A stretch of 43,840 nucleotides of DNA from Massilia cavernae (GTDB taxonomy: Bacteria > Pseudomonadota > Gammaproteobacteria > Burkholderiales > Burkholderiaceae_D): assembly GCF_003590855.1 (NCBI RefSeq), contig NZ_QYUP01000176.1, positions 1 to 43,840 on the forward strand. Reading direction: 5' to 3'. Every line of letters starts with the position of its first letter. Position 1 is the first letter of the stretch. This document shows, piece after piece, positions 8,318-16,035 of this stretch. The notes beneath the pieces are model-generated. The model saw only the letters and a program-made list of their open reading frames with translations, was not told the origin of the DNA and ran no database searches. The translations under genes and the position numbers were made by a program.

Positions 8318-8623
8318 ATGAAAACCCTGGTATTTGTTTTACTCGTCGGCGCAAGCGCCGTCATGAGCGGGCAGGCCCGCGCCAGCGCCGAGCTGGCGAC
8401 ATCCAAGAACTGCATGGGCTGCCATGCGCTCGACAAGAAGGTGCTTGGCCCGGCGTTTCGCGACGTAGCGGCCAAGTACAAGGGGCAAAAGGATGCGGAG
8501 GCCAAAATGATCGCCAGCATCACCAAAGGCAGCACTGGCGTGTGGGGGCCGATGGCCATGCCGCCTAACGGCGTCAGCGCGACGGAAGCCCAGGTGCTCG
8601 CCAAGTGGGTGCTGGCGCGATAA
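8318..8623 (+). CDS. Small periplasmic cytochrome c (class I, c8/c551-like)
   Basis: 101 aa. Signal peptide MKTLVFVLLVGASAVMSGQARA, then a mature single-heme domain with C32-M-G-C-H36 and a GPMAMPPN loop supplying the axial methionine (M79 or M81). Such proteins donate electrons to nitrite reductases or terminal oxidases; NirK at 29228 is a plausible partner. I chose the ATG at 8318 because GGAG at 8308-8311 is correctly spaced from it; the ATG at 8312 would abut the ribosome site. Preceded by an 18-bp operator and a TACAAT -10. Confidence 0.88.
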   Translation: MKTLVFVLLVGASAVMSGQARASAELATSKNCMGCHALDKKVLGPAFRDVAAKYKGQKDAEAKMIASITKGSTGVWGPMAMPPNGVSATEAQVLAKWVLAR

Positions 8624-8635
8624 TCGGAAGTAAGC

Positions 8636-8657
8636 TGGCCCGGCTAGTGCCGGGCCA
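8636..8657. terminator. Hairpin between convergent cytochrome c and nrdJ
   Basis: Perfect 9-bp stem TGGCCCGGC/GCCGGGCCA with a 4-nt loop, directly between the two stop codons. It has no long T run, so it may work as a bidirectional, partly factor-dependent terminator. Confidence 0.6.
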
Positions 8658-8665
8658 CAGGCATG

Positions 8666-8770
8666 CTAGCCGCAGCTGCCGATGTAGTGGCACTCGCCGC
8701 AATGGCTACAGCCATCGATCTTGCGCAGCGCGTATGCACCGCATTCCGGACACTTGCGTCCCGCCCGCGG
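8666..8770 (-). pseudogene. Displaced C-terminal cysteine tail of NrdJ (frameshift)
   Basis: In the frame adjacent to the nrdJ reading frame this stretch encodes RKCPECGAYALRK...GCSHCGECHYIGSCG and a stop. This is the C-terminal CxxCG...CxxC...C tail typical of class II ribonucleotide reductases. The upstream frame instead runs into an unrelated end, GMRCIRAAQDRWL. Removing one base, for example from the G run within 8760-8766, joins the two. Either a real one-base insertion, a sequencing error or, less likely, a programmed slip. Confidence 0.75.
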
Positions 8771-11123
8771 CTCCAGCGCCGGCGCCGCTGCCATCGTTGC
8801 CAGCGGCAGTTGCGGCAGCCAGTTGGCGCCCCAGTTCGGCCACCGGGACCTGGTTGCCATAGCGGTCGAGGAAACCGCGCCGTATCAGCACGCGCTGCAG
8901 CATGAAGGCGATCGCCGCCACTTCGGAGTCATGAAATACGGGGACTTCGGTGCCATCGTCGCGGGTCAGGCTGCCGCAGCGCACCGGTCCCTTCTCCCAC
9001 ACCACTTCGCGCATGTCCGCCAGCGCTTTCGCCACCGAACTGCCAGCGCGCGCGGCCAACGACAGCAGGCGCATCGTGGAGGTGATCCACTGCTGGCCGT
9101 CGCTGCGCTGGTTGGCGGGCATGAAAAACTCGAACGGCCGCTCGATGACAACGGGCTGACCGGCCAGGCGCCCCTCGGCGCGAATGAAGCTCACTGTCAG
9201 GTACGCAGCCTTGGTGCCTTCCTGCGTGGTGTAGCGGATCTTGCAGGTGACCGATTCGAGTTCCCCTGACGGGCGGCTGTCGAAACGCTTGCGCAGCGGG
9301 TCTTCGTCGGGCAATGCCGGTGGCTGCGCCGGGGCGGCGACGCTCAGGACGCTGTCCAGGCCCGGGCTGGGACGGTAGGTCGCCAGGCCCTTCAGGCCTG
9401 CGCGCCAGGCGTTGCGGTACAGGTCCTTGAAGTCTTGGTAGGGATAATCGGCCGGCACGTTGACCGTCTTGGAAATGGCCGTGTCGATGAATGGCTGCAC
9501 CGCCTGCATCATGCCCAGGTGGTCGCGCGCGGCCATCTGCAGGGCCGTGACGAACTGGGGAGGAAGCCTTGCGTCCTCGCTCACATCGTGCCCGAGGTGG
9601 CGGTACAGGCGCCACGCATGGTCGGCCACTTCGTAGCTGCGTGTGCTGCCATCGGCCATGCGCTTCTTGCGCTGGTACACCCACGAGAACGCGGGTTCGA
9701 TGCCATTCGAGGCATTGTCGGCGAAGGCGAGCGTGATGCTCCCGGTTGGCGCGATCGACAGCAGGTGGGAATTGCGGATGCCATGTTTGGCGATCTGCGC
9801 GCGCAGGCTCACCGGCAAGCGCGACACGAACTGGCCGCCAAGGTAGGCTTGCGCGTCGAACAGGGGGAAAGGCCCCTTCTCGCGCGCCAGGGCGATCGAG
9901 GCGGCATAGGCCGCGTCGCGCAGCTCCTCGGCGATGCGCGCCGCCATTGCCCGTCCGGCGTCGCTGTTGTAGGCGATGCCAAGCATCACAAGCGCGCTGC
10001 CCAGCCCCAGGAAGCCGAGTCCCACGCGGCGCTTGCTGCGTCCTTCTTCGGCCTGCTGCGGCAGCGGCCATTCGGTCGCGTCGAGCGCCAGGTCGAGCAT
10101 GCGCACGCCGATGGCAGCGACCTCGCGCATGCGGGCGAAGTCCATCGCCGCCTCGGGGGTGAATGGCCGCTCGACGAAGCGGGTCAGGTCGAGCGAACCG
10201 AGATCGCAGCATCCATACGGCGGCAAGGGTTGCTCGCCGCACGGGTTGGTAGCGCACAGGCGCTCGGCGTAATACAGGTTGTTCTCGGCATTGATGCGGT
10301 CGATGAACAGCACTCCCGGTTCGGCGTGGTCGTAGGTGGAGGTCATCACGGCATGCCACAACGCCGCAGCGTCGAGCCTGCGGTACACCCAAAGGCCGTC
10401 CGGCCTTTGGAAGGCGCCGGCAGCGATCTGGTCGTCGGCCGGTTCGGCCGCGTGTACCAGCTCAAACGCCTGGCCTGCCTCGAGCGTCTGCATGAATGCG
10501 TCGGTGACGGCGATCGACAGGTTGAAGTTGGTGAAGGCGCCGTTATGCTTGGCGGCGATGAAGCGTTCGATATCGGGGTGGTCGATACGCAGCACGCCCA
10601 TCTGCGCGCCGCGGCGGGCCCCAGCCGATTCGACCGTCTTGCATGAGGCGTCGAACACTTCCATGTACGACACCGGTCCCGAGGCCCGCGAGTGGGTGCC
10701 TTTCACCTTGCTGCCGCATGGCCGGATGGCGCTGAAATCGTAGCCGACCCCGCCGCCGCGGCGCATGGTTTCGGCGGCTTCAGCCACCGCCGTGTAGATG
10801 CCGGGCAGGCCGTCATGCGAGCCCGTTACCGAGTCGCCGACCGGCTGCACGAAGCAGTTCATCAAGGTAGCCTTCATGCCCATGCCGACCGCGGAATTGA
10901 TGCGTCCGGCGGGAATGAATCCGTGCAGCTGGGCCCACAGGAAGTTTTCTTCCATGGTGTCGCGCAGCTCTGCGCTTTCATGCTGGGCAAGCGAGCGGGC
11001 CACGCGGGCCTGGACCGCGCCGACTGTATTTTCGCTGCCTTTCGCGTATTTTTCGCACAACACATCGACCGTGACCTCCTGCGCAGGGAGAGACCGGTTA
11101 AGTATTTTTTCGTTCGCGTTCAT
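8706..11123 (-). CDS. nrdJ: Adenosylcobalamin-dependent (class II) ribonucleotide reductase
   Basis: 805 aa as read. It reduces ribonucleotides to deoxyribonucleotides with a B12-derived radical, so DNA synthesis can go on with or without O2. The N-terminal ATP-cone-like start is short. The barrel carries NCFVQPVGDS near residue 90, GGGVGYDFSAIRP, the NPCGEQPLPPYGCCDLGS active-site segment near 310, and the APTGSITL motif near 480. A domain of the size seen in NrdJ proteins follows. The last residues are out of frame: the expected CxxC tail lies in another frame down to 8666. The RBS AGGA precedes the ATG at 11121-11123. Co-directional with the upstream cupredoxin gene. Confidence 0.88.
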   Translation of the reverse strand: MNANEKILNRSLPAQEVTVDVLCEKYAKGSENTVGAVQARVARSLAQHESAELRDTMEENFLWAQLHGFIPAGRINSAVGMGMKATLMNCFVQPVGDSVTGSHDGLPGIYTAVAEAAETMRRGGGVGYDFSAIRPCGSKVKGTHSRASGPVSYMEVFDASCKTVESAGARRGAQMGVLRIDHPDIERFIAAKHNGAFTNFNLSIAVTDAFMQTLEAGQAFELVHAAEPADDQIAAGAFQRPDGLWVYRRLDAAALWHAVMTSTYDHAEPGVLFIDRINAENNLYYAERLCATNPCGEQPLPPYGCCDLGSLDLTRFVERPFTPEAAMDFARMREVAAIGVRMLDLALDATEWPLPQQAEEGRSKRRVGLGFLGLGSALVMLGIAYNSDAGRAMAARIAEELRDAAYAASIALAREKGPFPLFDAQAYLGGQFVSRLPVSLRAQIAKHGIRNSHLLSIAPTGSITLAFADNASNGIEPAFSWVYQRKKRMADGSTRSYEVADHAWRLYRHLGHDVSEDARLPPQFVTALQMAARDHLGMMQAVQPFIDTAISKTVNVPADYPYQDFKDLYRNAWRAGLKGLATYRPSPGLDSVLSVAAPAQPPALPDEDPLRKRFDSRPSGELESVTCKIRYTTQEGTKAAYLTVSFIRAEGRLAGQPVVIERPFEFFMPANQRSDGQQWITSTMRLLSLAARAGSSVAKALADMREVVWEKGPVRCGSLTRDDGTEVPVFHDSEVAAIAFMLQRVLIRRGFLDRYGNQVPVAELGRQLAAATAAGNDGSGAGAGAAGGTQVSGMRCIRAAQDRWL

Positions 11124-11243
11124 TCTTGTCCTGGGTCAGGTAATACTGGTCGCCACTATGGCGCCAGAGCACCTCACTATCCGCCAAGCGCAGCGCGAAT
11201 TCCTTGAAGCAGGCTAAGAATTTTCCAGCGCCTCCGGCACTGG

Positions 11244-11726
11244 TCATTGCACGGCGATCGTGCCGCTCATGCCCGCCTCGTAATGCCCGGGAAGCAGGCA
11301 GGCAAACTCGAATTTTCCCGGCTGGTCGAACTTCCAGACGATCTGCTCACTCCTGCCCGGTGCCACGTGCGCCATGTTGGGCGCGCCGTGGGTCATTCCC
11401 GGATCGCGCCGCATTGCCTCGCGGTGCCGCGCAATTTCCTCCGGCGTTCCCAGCACGATCTCGTGCAGCACCTGGCCATCATTACGCGCGACGATTCGCA
11501 GCGTCTGACCGCGCGTGACCAGCAGTTCGCCGGGCGAAAAGCGCATCGAATCGGCCATGCCGATGGCCACCGTGCGCGCGACGAGCGACGCATCGCCCGC
11601 CCGCCCGGCGCCAGTGACAGTTGCGCCGTGGGCGATGGCGCTCATCCCGGTTTCCGGGTGGGCGAGCGCTGGCAGTGGCGTGGACAAGACGGCAGCGCAA
11701 ACAGCGGCGGCGAAGTAGCGTGTCAT
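11244..11726 (-). CDS. Periplasmic type 1 copper protein (cupredoxin)
   Basis: 160 aa from the ATG at 11724-11726, which has AAAGGA upstream. Signal peptide MTRYFAAAVCAAVLSTPLPALA, then a cupredoxin domain with the type 1 copper ligands H88 (VLHEIVLG), C143, H148 and M153 (ACLLPGHYEAGM). The stretch 100-122 is rich in His and Met (MRRDPGMTHGAPNMAH), which suggests an extra metal-loading loop as in CopI/copper-resistance cupredoxins. It may shuttle electrons to NirK or handle periplasmic copper; context does not decide. The longer frame to 11864 has no ribosome site. Confidence 0.82.
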   Translation of the reverse strand: MTRYFAAAVCAAVLSTPLPALAHPETGMSAIAHGATVTGAGRAGDASLVARTVAIGMADSMRFSPGELLVTRGQTLRIVARNDGQVLHEIVLGTPEEIARHREAMRRDPGMTHGAPNMAHVAPGRSEQIVWKFDQPGKFEFACLLPGHYEAGMSGTIAVQ

Positions 11727-11881
11727 TGCGTATCCTTTCGGGAGGGAAGATAGCGGCGGCGCGAACGCCCAGTTTAAAAGCATTATTGAGCACACATGTG
11801 AACAAGCCTTGCCGGTACGCTGGCGCAGCTCATGCTGCCACCAGGTTCGTGCCGGCCTGGCCATGCCAGGCCCAGTTCATT

Positions 11882-13555
11882 TCAGAGGGCGGGCTCGAGG
11901 TCGAGGCACCCGACCAGCGGTACGGCCGCGACGACAGGCTGCTGCAAGCGGCGCACGCCCTGGACAAAGCGCTCGAGGGTATCGGACACGGTACCGCGAG
12001 GGATCATCACTTCGATCAGCTCAAAGCGGCCGCGCCGGCCAAGGGCGGCGTCGAGAGCGACGCCCAGTTCGGCCCGCGTCGAGACGCGGCAGCCGCGTCC
12101 GCCGAGCGAGGGCGCCATATCGGCAAAGTGCCAGTCGCTCAGGTCGGTGAAGCCGGCGTCCGGCTCGAACGCGCGCAGCATCTCCCAGCTGCAATTATTG
12201 AACACGATGACGATCGGATCCCAGCCGTAGCGCTGGCAATTGCCCAGTTCCCAACCGGTCATCTGGAAGGCGCCGTCGCCGACCAGGATGACCGGGCGGC
12301 CTGCGCCGGCCGCCTGCAGGCCCAAACCGGCAGGTACCCCGTAGCCCATGGTGGCGTAGTAGCCTGGCGCGACCAGGTCCGTATGGGCGATATCGAGCGC
12401 CGTAAACAGGCAGTCGCCAATGTCGGCCGCCAGCGGCAACCCCGGGTGGCTCGCCAGTACGTCATTGAGTGCCCGCGCGATGTCACGCGGTGCAATCGAC
12501 GCGGCGTCGCGCTCCAAGCCAAGGGGATAGACGGCGGGCCGCAGGTCTTGCGCAGCATTGCCAAGGGCATGGCCTTGTTCCAGCAATGCGTCGACCAGCG
12601 CTTCCAGCGTTACATCCGGGTACACCCGGTAATCCATCGTGACGGCGCCGTCGCAGGCCTGGATACTGCCGTGCAGGTCGATCTTTTTGGCTGATACACC
12701 GAAGTTGGTATCGGAGACGATCACGCCCAGCATCAGCAATGCGTCAGACTGCTCGACCGCCGCCGTCAGCGGGGCCGGGCCAGCAAGTCCAAGGTAGGTG
12801 CCGAGCAAGGGGGCATCGGTATCGGCCAGCAGGCCACGTCCCATGAAGGTAGTGGCCACCGGGATGTTAAGCAACCGGGCCAGACGTGCCACCTTGTGCT
12901 CGATGCCGAAACGGCGGATTTCCACGCCCACCAGAAGGAGCGGCGAGCGTGCCTGCGACAACCGCGCCAGCACCGCAGCGGCGCAGGCGGCCACGGTGCG
13001 CGCCTCGGGGCGCGGAGCAGAAAGGCGTGGTACCTGCGCGCACGGCGCATGGACCAGATCGCGCGGCAGTTCGACATATACCGGCCGCGACCGGGACAGG
13101 CAATTGGCCAGCACCCGGGCCAGGTCCTGGGGGGCGCGCGCCGGATCGTCGAGCACCACCTGGTCGCAGGTGATCTCGCGGAAAATGGCCAGTTGCGAGT
13201 CGAGCGTCTTGGCCTGGTGGTGCAGCAGATAGCCGCTGGTTCGCTCGGCGGCTCCCGGTGCGCCCGCGATGACGACCAGCGGTACCTTCTCCGCATACGA
13301 CGAGGCGACCGCATTGACCATGTTGAGCGCGCCGGCGCCATAAGTGACAGCGGCGACGCCGAGCCGGGCATGGTAGCGCGCTGCCGCATCGGCGGCAAAG
13401 CCGACGGCGGGCTCATGGCTGAGGGTATACATCGGCAGGATGCCGGTGGTTTCAACCTGCCGGAAGAATGCCAGTATGAAGTCGCCGGGTATGCCGAAAA
13501 TCTCGCGCGCGCCGTGATCGTGGAGGGCGTGCAGTAGTGCCTGTGACAGGTTCAT
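11882..13555 (-). CDS. ipdC: Indolepyruvate/phenylpyruvate decarboxylase
   Basis: 557 aa thiamine-diphosphate enzyme that decarboxylates indole-3-pyruvate or phenylpyruvate to the aldehyde, the key step of the indolepyruvate route to auxin. It follows the Azospirillum-type IpdC almost block by block: the N-terminal MNLSQALLHALHDHGA, FGIPGDF, LSHEPAVGFAADAAARY (cofactor Glu at 48), TTFMGRGLLAD, SDTNF, VGDGAFQMTGWELGNC (ThDP/Mg motif) and a C-terminal IPRGTVSDTLERFVQG. The start at 13553-13555 is set by homology; no clear Shine-Dalgarno is visible. A 18-bp operator centred at 13639.5 and a TACATT -10 (13604-13609) precede it, so anaerobic or NO-linked activation is likely. Confidence 0.9.
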   Translation of the reverse strand: MNLSQALLHALHDHGAREIFGIPGDFILAFFRQVETTGILPMYTLSHEPAVGFAADAAARYHARLGVAAVTYGAGALNMVNAVASSYAEKVPLVVIAGAPGAAERTSGYLLHHQAKTLDSQLAIFREITCDQVVLDDPARAPQDLARVLANCLSRSRPVYVELPRDLVHAPCAQVPRLSAPRPEARTVAACAAAVLARLSQARSPLLLVGVEIRRFGIEHKVARLARLLNIPVATTFMGRGLLADTDAPLLGTYLGLAGPAPLTAAVEQSDALLMLGVIVSDTNFGVSAKKIDLHGSIQACDGAVTMDYRVYPDVTLEALVDALLEQGHALGNAAQDLRPAVYPLGLERDAASIAPRDIARALNDVLASHPGLPLAADIGDCLFTALDIAHTDLVAPGYYATMGYGVPAGLGLQAAGAGRPVILVGDGAFQMTGWELGNCQRYGWDPIVIVFNNCSWEMLRAFEPDAGFTDLSDWHFADMAPSLGGRGCRVSTRAELGVALDAALGRRGRFELIEVMIPRGTVSDTLERFVQGVRRLQQPVVAAVPLVGCLDLEPAL

Positions 13556-13603
13556 GGAAGGGACTCGGTTGAAGAGTTGGGGAGGCAAATCTTGTTCATC
13601 CGC

Positions 13604-13648
13604 AATGTATCCCGGGCGGTCCGGAGCCCGCCTTGAACTGCATTAAGG
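13604..13648 (-). promoter_or_regulatory. ipdC promoter: 18-bp operator plus -10 box
   Basis: Operator at 13631-13648; on the gene's strand it reads CCTTAATGCAGTTCAAGG. The -10 candidate TACATT (minus strand, 13604-13609) would start transcription near 13597, placing the operator centre about 42 bp upstream, the class II activator position of Crp/Fnr proteins. Confidence 0.6.
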
Positions 13649-13714
13649 AATCCGCGTCCAGCCGGCGCCAGTGGCTTGCCGCCACGCTTTATGGTCGGCA
13701 TCGCCGTCGCGGGC

Positions 13715-14179
13715 TTACGCCACCCGCGTGCTTCCTTCATATGTTCCATACGCGCGCATGGCACTCAAAAGATCATTGCTGGCATGGGCCAGCACCCGCG
13801 CGATTCTTGGATAGACAATTCCTTCCTCCTTTTCGCTGTGCTGGTGCATCATCAGCAAGAAGGCATCGGCGTGGTTGAAGAAGGCGACCCTGTCCTGTGC
13901 GCGCACGGCGTCGGTAAGGCGTTGCACGACGGCGCGAATGCGCAGATGTTCGGCGCGCATGGAAAGCGTCGGTCCGGCGGCATGTCCAAGGGCGTTCTCA
14001 TAAGCGGGGTAGAGGATCCGCTCTTCAATGAGCAAGTGGCGTTCCAGTGCATGCTGGAAGGCCGCCATCTCGCGCGTAGCCTGTGGCCAGCGGCCGGCGC
14101 ACGCTGATTCGTTGGTTGCGCGGAACAGGGCGTCGCAATGAACGTGATCTTGCTCCAAATAACTGGCCAGGGTTTCCAT
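13715..14179 (-). CDS. Hemerythrin HHE-domain protein
   Basis: 154 aa. An HHE cation-binding four-helix domain: LEQDHVHCDALF, QHALERHLLIEERILYPAY (H48, E52), MRAEHLRIRAVV, and HQHSEKEEGIVYPRI near the end carry the iron ligands. Proteins of this type bind O2 or NO at a di-iron site, or repair NO-damaged iron centres (as in YtfE/DnrN relatives, which also have an N-terminal domain lacking here). GGAG precedes the ATG. It has its own 18-bp operator at 14237-14254, which ties it to the anaerobic regulon. Confidence 0.85.
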   Translation of the reverse strand: METLASYLEQDHVHCDALFRATNESACAGRWPQATREMAAFQHALERHLLIEERILYPAYENALGHAAGPTLSMRAEHLRIRAVVQRLTDAVRAQDRVAFFNHADAFLLMMHQHSEKEEGIVYPRIARVLAHASNDLLSAMRAYGTYEGSTRVA

Positions 14180-14210
14180 AGTGTCTCCGATTCAGATTGC
14201 CGACGCATCG

Positions 14211-14254
14211 ATTGTCGGCCCCTGCGGCCGTTCAGTCCTTAACTCAAGTTATGG
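14211..14254 (-). promoter_or_regulatory. Hemerythrin promoter: 18-bp operator plus -10 box
   Basis: Operator 14237-14254, CCATAACTTGAGTTAAGG on the gene's strand, the most diverged of the six copies. GACAAT (minus strand, 14211-14216) is where a -10 box would be if the operator centre were at -41.5. Confidence 0.5.
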
Positions 14255-14289
14255 ATTTCATGCCGCATGCGATATCGATCAATGCTGTG

Positions 14290-14777
14290 TCAGCGTGCCT
14301 GTTTGTGCTGCCATTCGTTGAGTTTTTCCGGCGTGACCGTTCCTGAGTACGCAGTGCGTCGCCCGTCAGCATCGTACCAATAGCTGCGCGGCTTCTCTCC
14401 GCGCCAGCGCGGGTCCAGCGCAAAGCGCAGGCGCTCTGGAGAGTCGCTACCGAAGCTCCAGTACTCGTCGGCAAGTGACAAGGACGCCAGACGCTTGCGC
14501 ATTTGCGCTCCCAGGGCGCGGTCGCCGATGGGATCGGTGGACACGGTGACGATGTCGAGTCCAGGGTGGCTCGCGCGCGCCTTCGCCATGTTATTCAAAC
14601 TCGCCTGGCAAAATTCGCAGTCCATCGACCAGACCAGCAGCAGGAAAGGCTTGCCTTTGTGACTTGCCACGATCCGGTCAAGACTCTGTGCGTCAAATGC
14701 CTTCGCGGCCTGCGCCGATGCCAGGGACGGAACAATAAAGCGAACAGAACAGCTGCAAGTAGTTTCAGCCAGGTCAT
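14290..14777 (-). pseudogene. Thioredoxin-like (TlpA/SCO-type) periplasmic protein, frameshifted in its signal peptide
   Basis: From the ATG at 14775-14777 the frame gives MTWLKLLAAVLFALL, then derails. One base later the next frame continues VPSLASAQAAKAFDAQSLDR and the whole thioredoxin domain. Adding one G in the TTGTTCC stretch near 14733 restores a perfect signal peptide ending ASAQA. The domain has the redox motif C-E-F-C (WSMDCEFCQASL) and ends ...TPEKLNEWQHKQAR; repaired length is about 162 aa. It overlaps the propeller gene by 4 bp and is the third gene of the TonB-receptor operon. Either a sequencing error or a real one-base deletion. Confidence 0.7.
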
Positions 14778-16024
14778 GATTGCCCCTCAATGCGACGCAC
14801 GACGATCGCTTCGTTTTCTGTATGCCACACCAGCCGGATAATATCGTGGCCGCGCCGTACCAGGTGCGGGTGGTCGGAATTGCCGCTGGTGGAAGCCAGG
14901 ACACGTTCATGCCATGTGGCGCCGCCATCGGTGGAATGGCGCGACAACACCCGTGTCGCCTGGCCGTCAAAATCCTTCCAGGCCGCAGCGATCGTGCTTC
15001 CCGCAGCAAGTACCTCGCCATGCCCGGCCTGGGCTGAGCCGAGCCTGACCGGGCTGCCAGGCGTGCCGCCAGGGGCGGCGGCATAAAACACGCCGCCGTC
15101 GTCGCCGGCGCTGAACCACACCTGATGGCGGCGGCCGGTGGCATCAAAGTCCAATGAAGGTCCGTGGTGCGGACAGGCGTCAATGCGCCAATCGTCGAAG
15201 CTGGCCCGCTTCAGCGCGCCGGGCTTCCCGCCCGCGTGCAGCACGGCCAGCGCATGATCGCGCACGTTCGGGTCGAAAATATGACGCCACATGGCGACTA
15301 CCTCGCCCTCTTCGTTCAGGGACAGGGCGATGCGGCAGCATTCGCAGCAGTGGTCCGCCAGCTTCGCCTCCACCGCGAAACTCCTGCCGTCATCGCTTGA
15401 CACGGCATAGTAGATGGCGGCGCCGCGGTAGGCCAGACCGGTCGCTCGTGCCCTGTCGCCGTCACGCTTGTCGATCCAGGCGACGAAAATCCGCCCGTTG
15501 CGATCGACGATCAGGCTGTCAAAACGATGGCCTGTCACCGTCCGGTCGCGCTGCACGGTGATCGGGTCGGACCAGTCCGTGCCAGCCGCGCCAGCGCGCA
15601 CGAAGCGGATATCGCCCGTGTGGGGCTTTGCCGACGGTCGCGTGAACGTCACATACACCTGGCCGGCTGGGCCGAATGCGAGCTTGGGACGCCCTTCGCC
15701 ATTGGCTTCGACCGGCTCCGGCGTACGCAGCACGCGCTGGGCAGGGGACCATGAGCGGCCATCGTCGGCAGTCCAGGCCAGGGTGATATTGGATACGGCG
15801 CCAGCATTGCCGGGTGCCGGCGCATGTTCGACGCAGGCAACCCAGAGCCGCCCTTGTGCATCGAAGGCAGCCGACGTGGCGAGCGGACGCTGGCTGCGCC
15901 CTTGCCGCTTCGGTGCGGATCGTGACGTTGCTGCGGCGCTGCTGGCGTGGGCCCATGCCGGTAGTGCCATTGCGGTGGCTGCGGCCACCAGGGCGGCCAG
16001 CGCATCTCGACGCGGTTGACGCAT
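14774..16024 (-). CDS. Periplasmic sialidase-like (BNR/Asp-box) beta-propeller with Cys/His clusters
   Basis: 416 aa with a signal peptide (to about residue 27, WAHASSA). At least three Asp-box repeats (S/T-x-D-x-G-x-x-W/F: TADDGRSWS at 85, SSDDGRSF at 209, STDGGATW near 370) mark a six-bladed propeller. Sialidase active-site arginines are not evident, so a glycosidase role is unlikely. H225-C-C-E-C-C230 and C284-P-H-H287 stand out and suggest metal or disulfide chemistry. It lies 11 bp after the TonB receptor and overlaps the thioredoxin-like gene by ATGA. AGGAGAG precedes the ATG. Function inferred only: metal binding or delivery in the periplasm. Confidence 0.7.
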   Translation of the reverse strand: MRQPRRDALAALVAAATAMALPAWAHASSAAATSRSAPKRQGRSQRPLATSAAFDAQGRLWVACVEHAPAPGNAGAVSNITLAWTADDGRSWSPAQRVLRTPEPVEANGEGRPKLAFGPAGQVYVTFTRPSAKPHTGDIRFVRAGAAGTDWSDPITVQRDRTVTGHRFDSLIVDRNGRIFVAWIDKRDGDRARATGLAYRGAAIYYAVSSDDGRSFAVEAKLADHCCECCRIALSLNEEGEVVAMWRHIFDPNVRDHALAVLHAGGKPGALKRASFDDWRIDACPHHGPSLDFDATGRRHQVWFSAGDDGGVFYAAAPGGTPGSPVRLGSAQAGHGEVLAAGSTIAAAWKDFDGQATRVLSRHSTDGGATWHERVLASTSGNSDHPHLVRRGHDIIRLVWHTENEAIVVRRIEGQS

Positions 16025-16035
16025 TCGATCTCTCC

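Noticed and set aside
11124..11141. TCTTGTCCTGGGTCAGGT just before nrdJ, a degenerate operator look-alike
   Set aside because: Too many mismatches, and it overlaps the nrdJ ribosome binding site, so it cannot be an activator site at -41.
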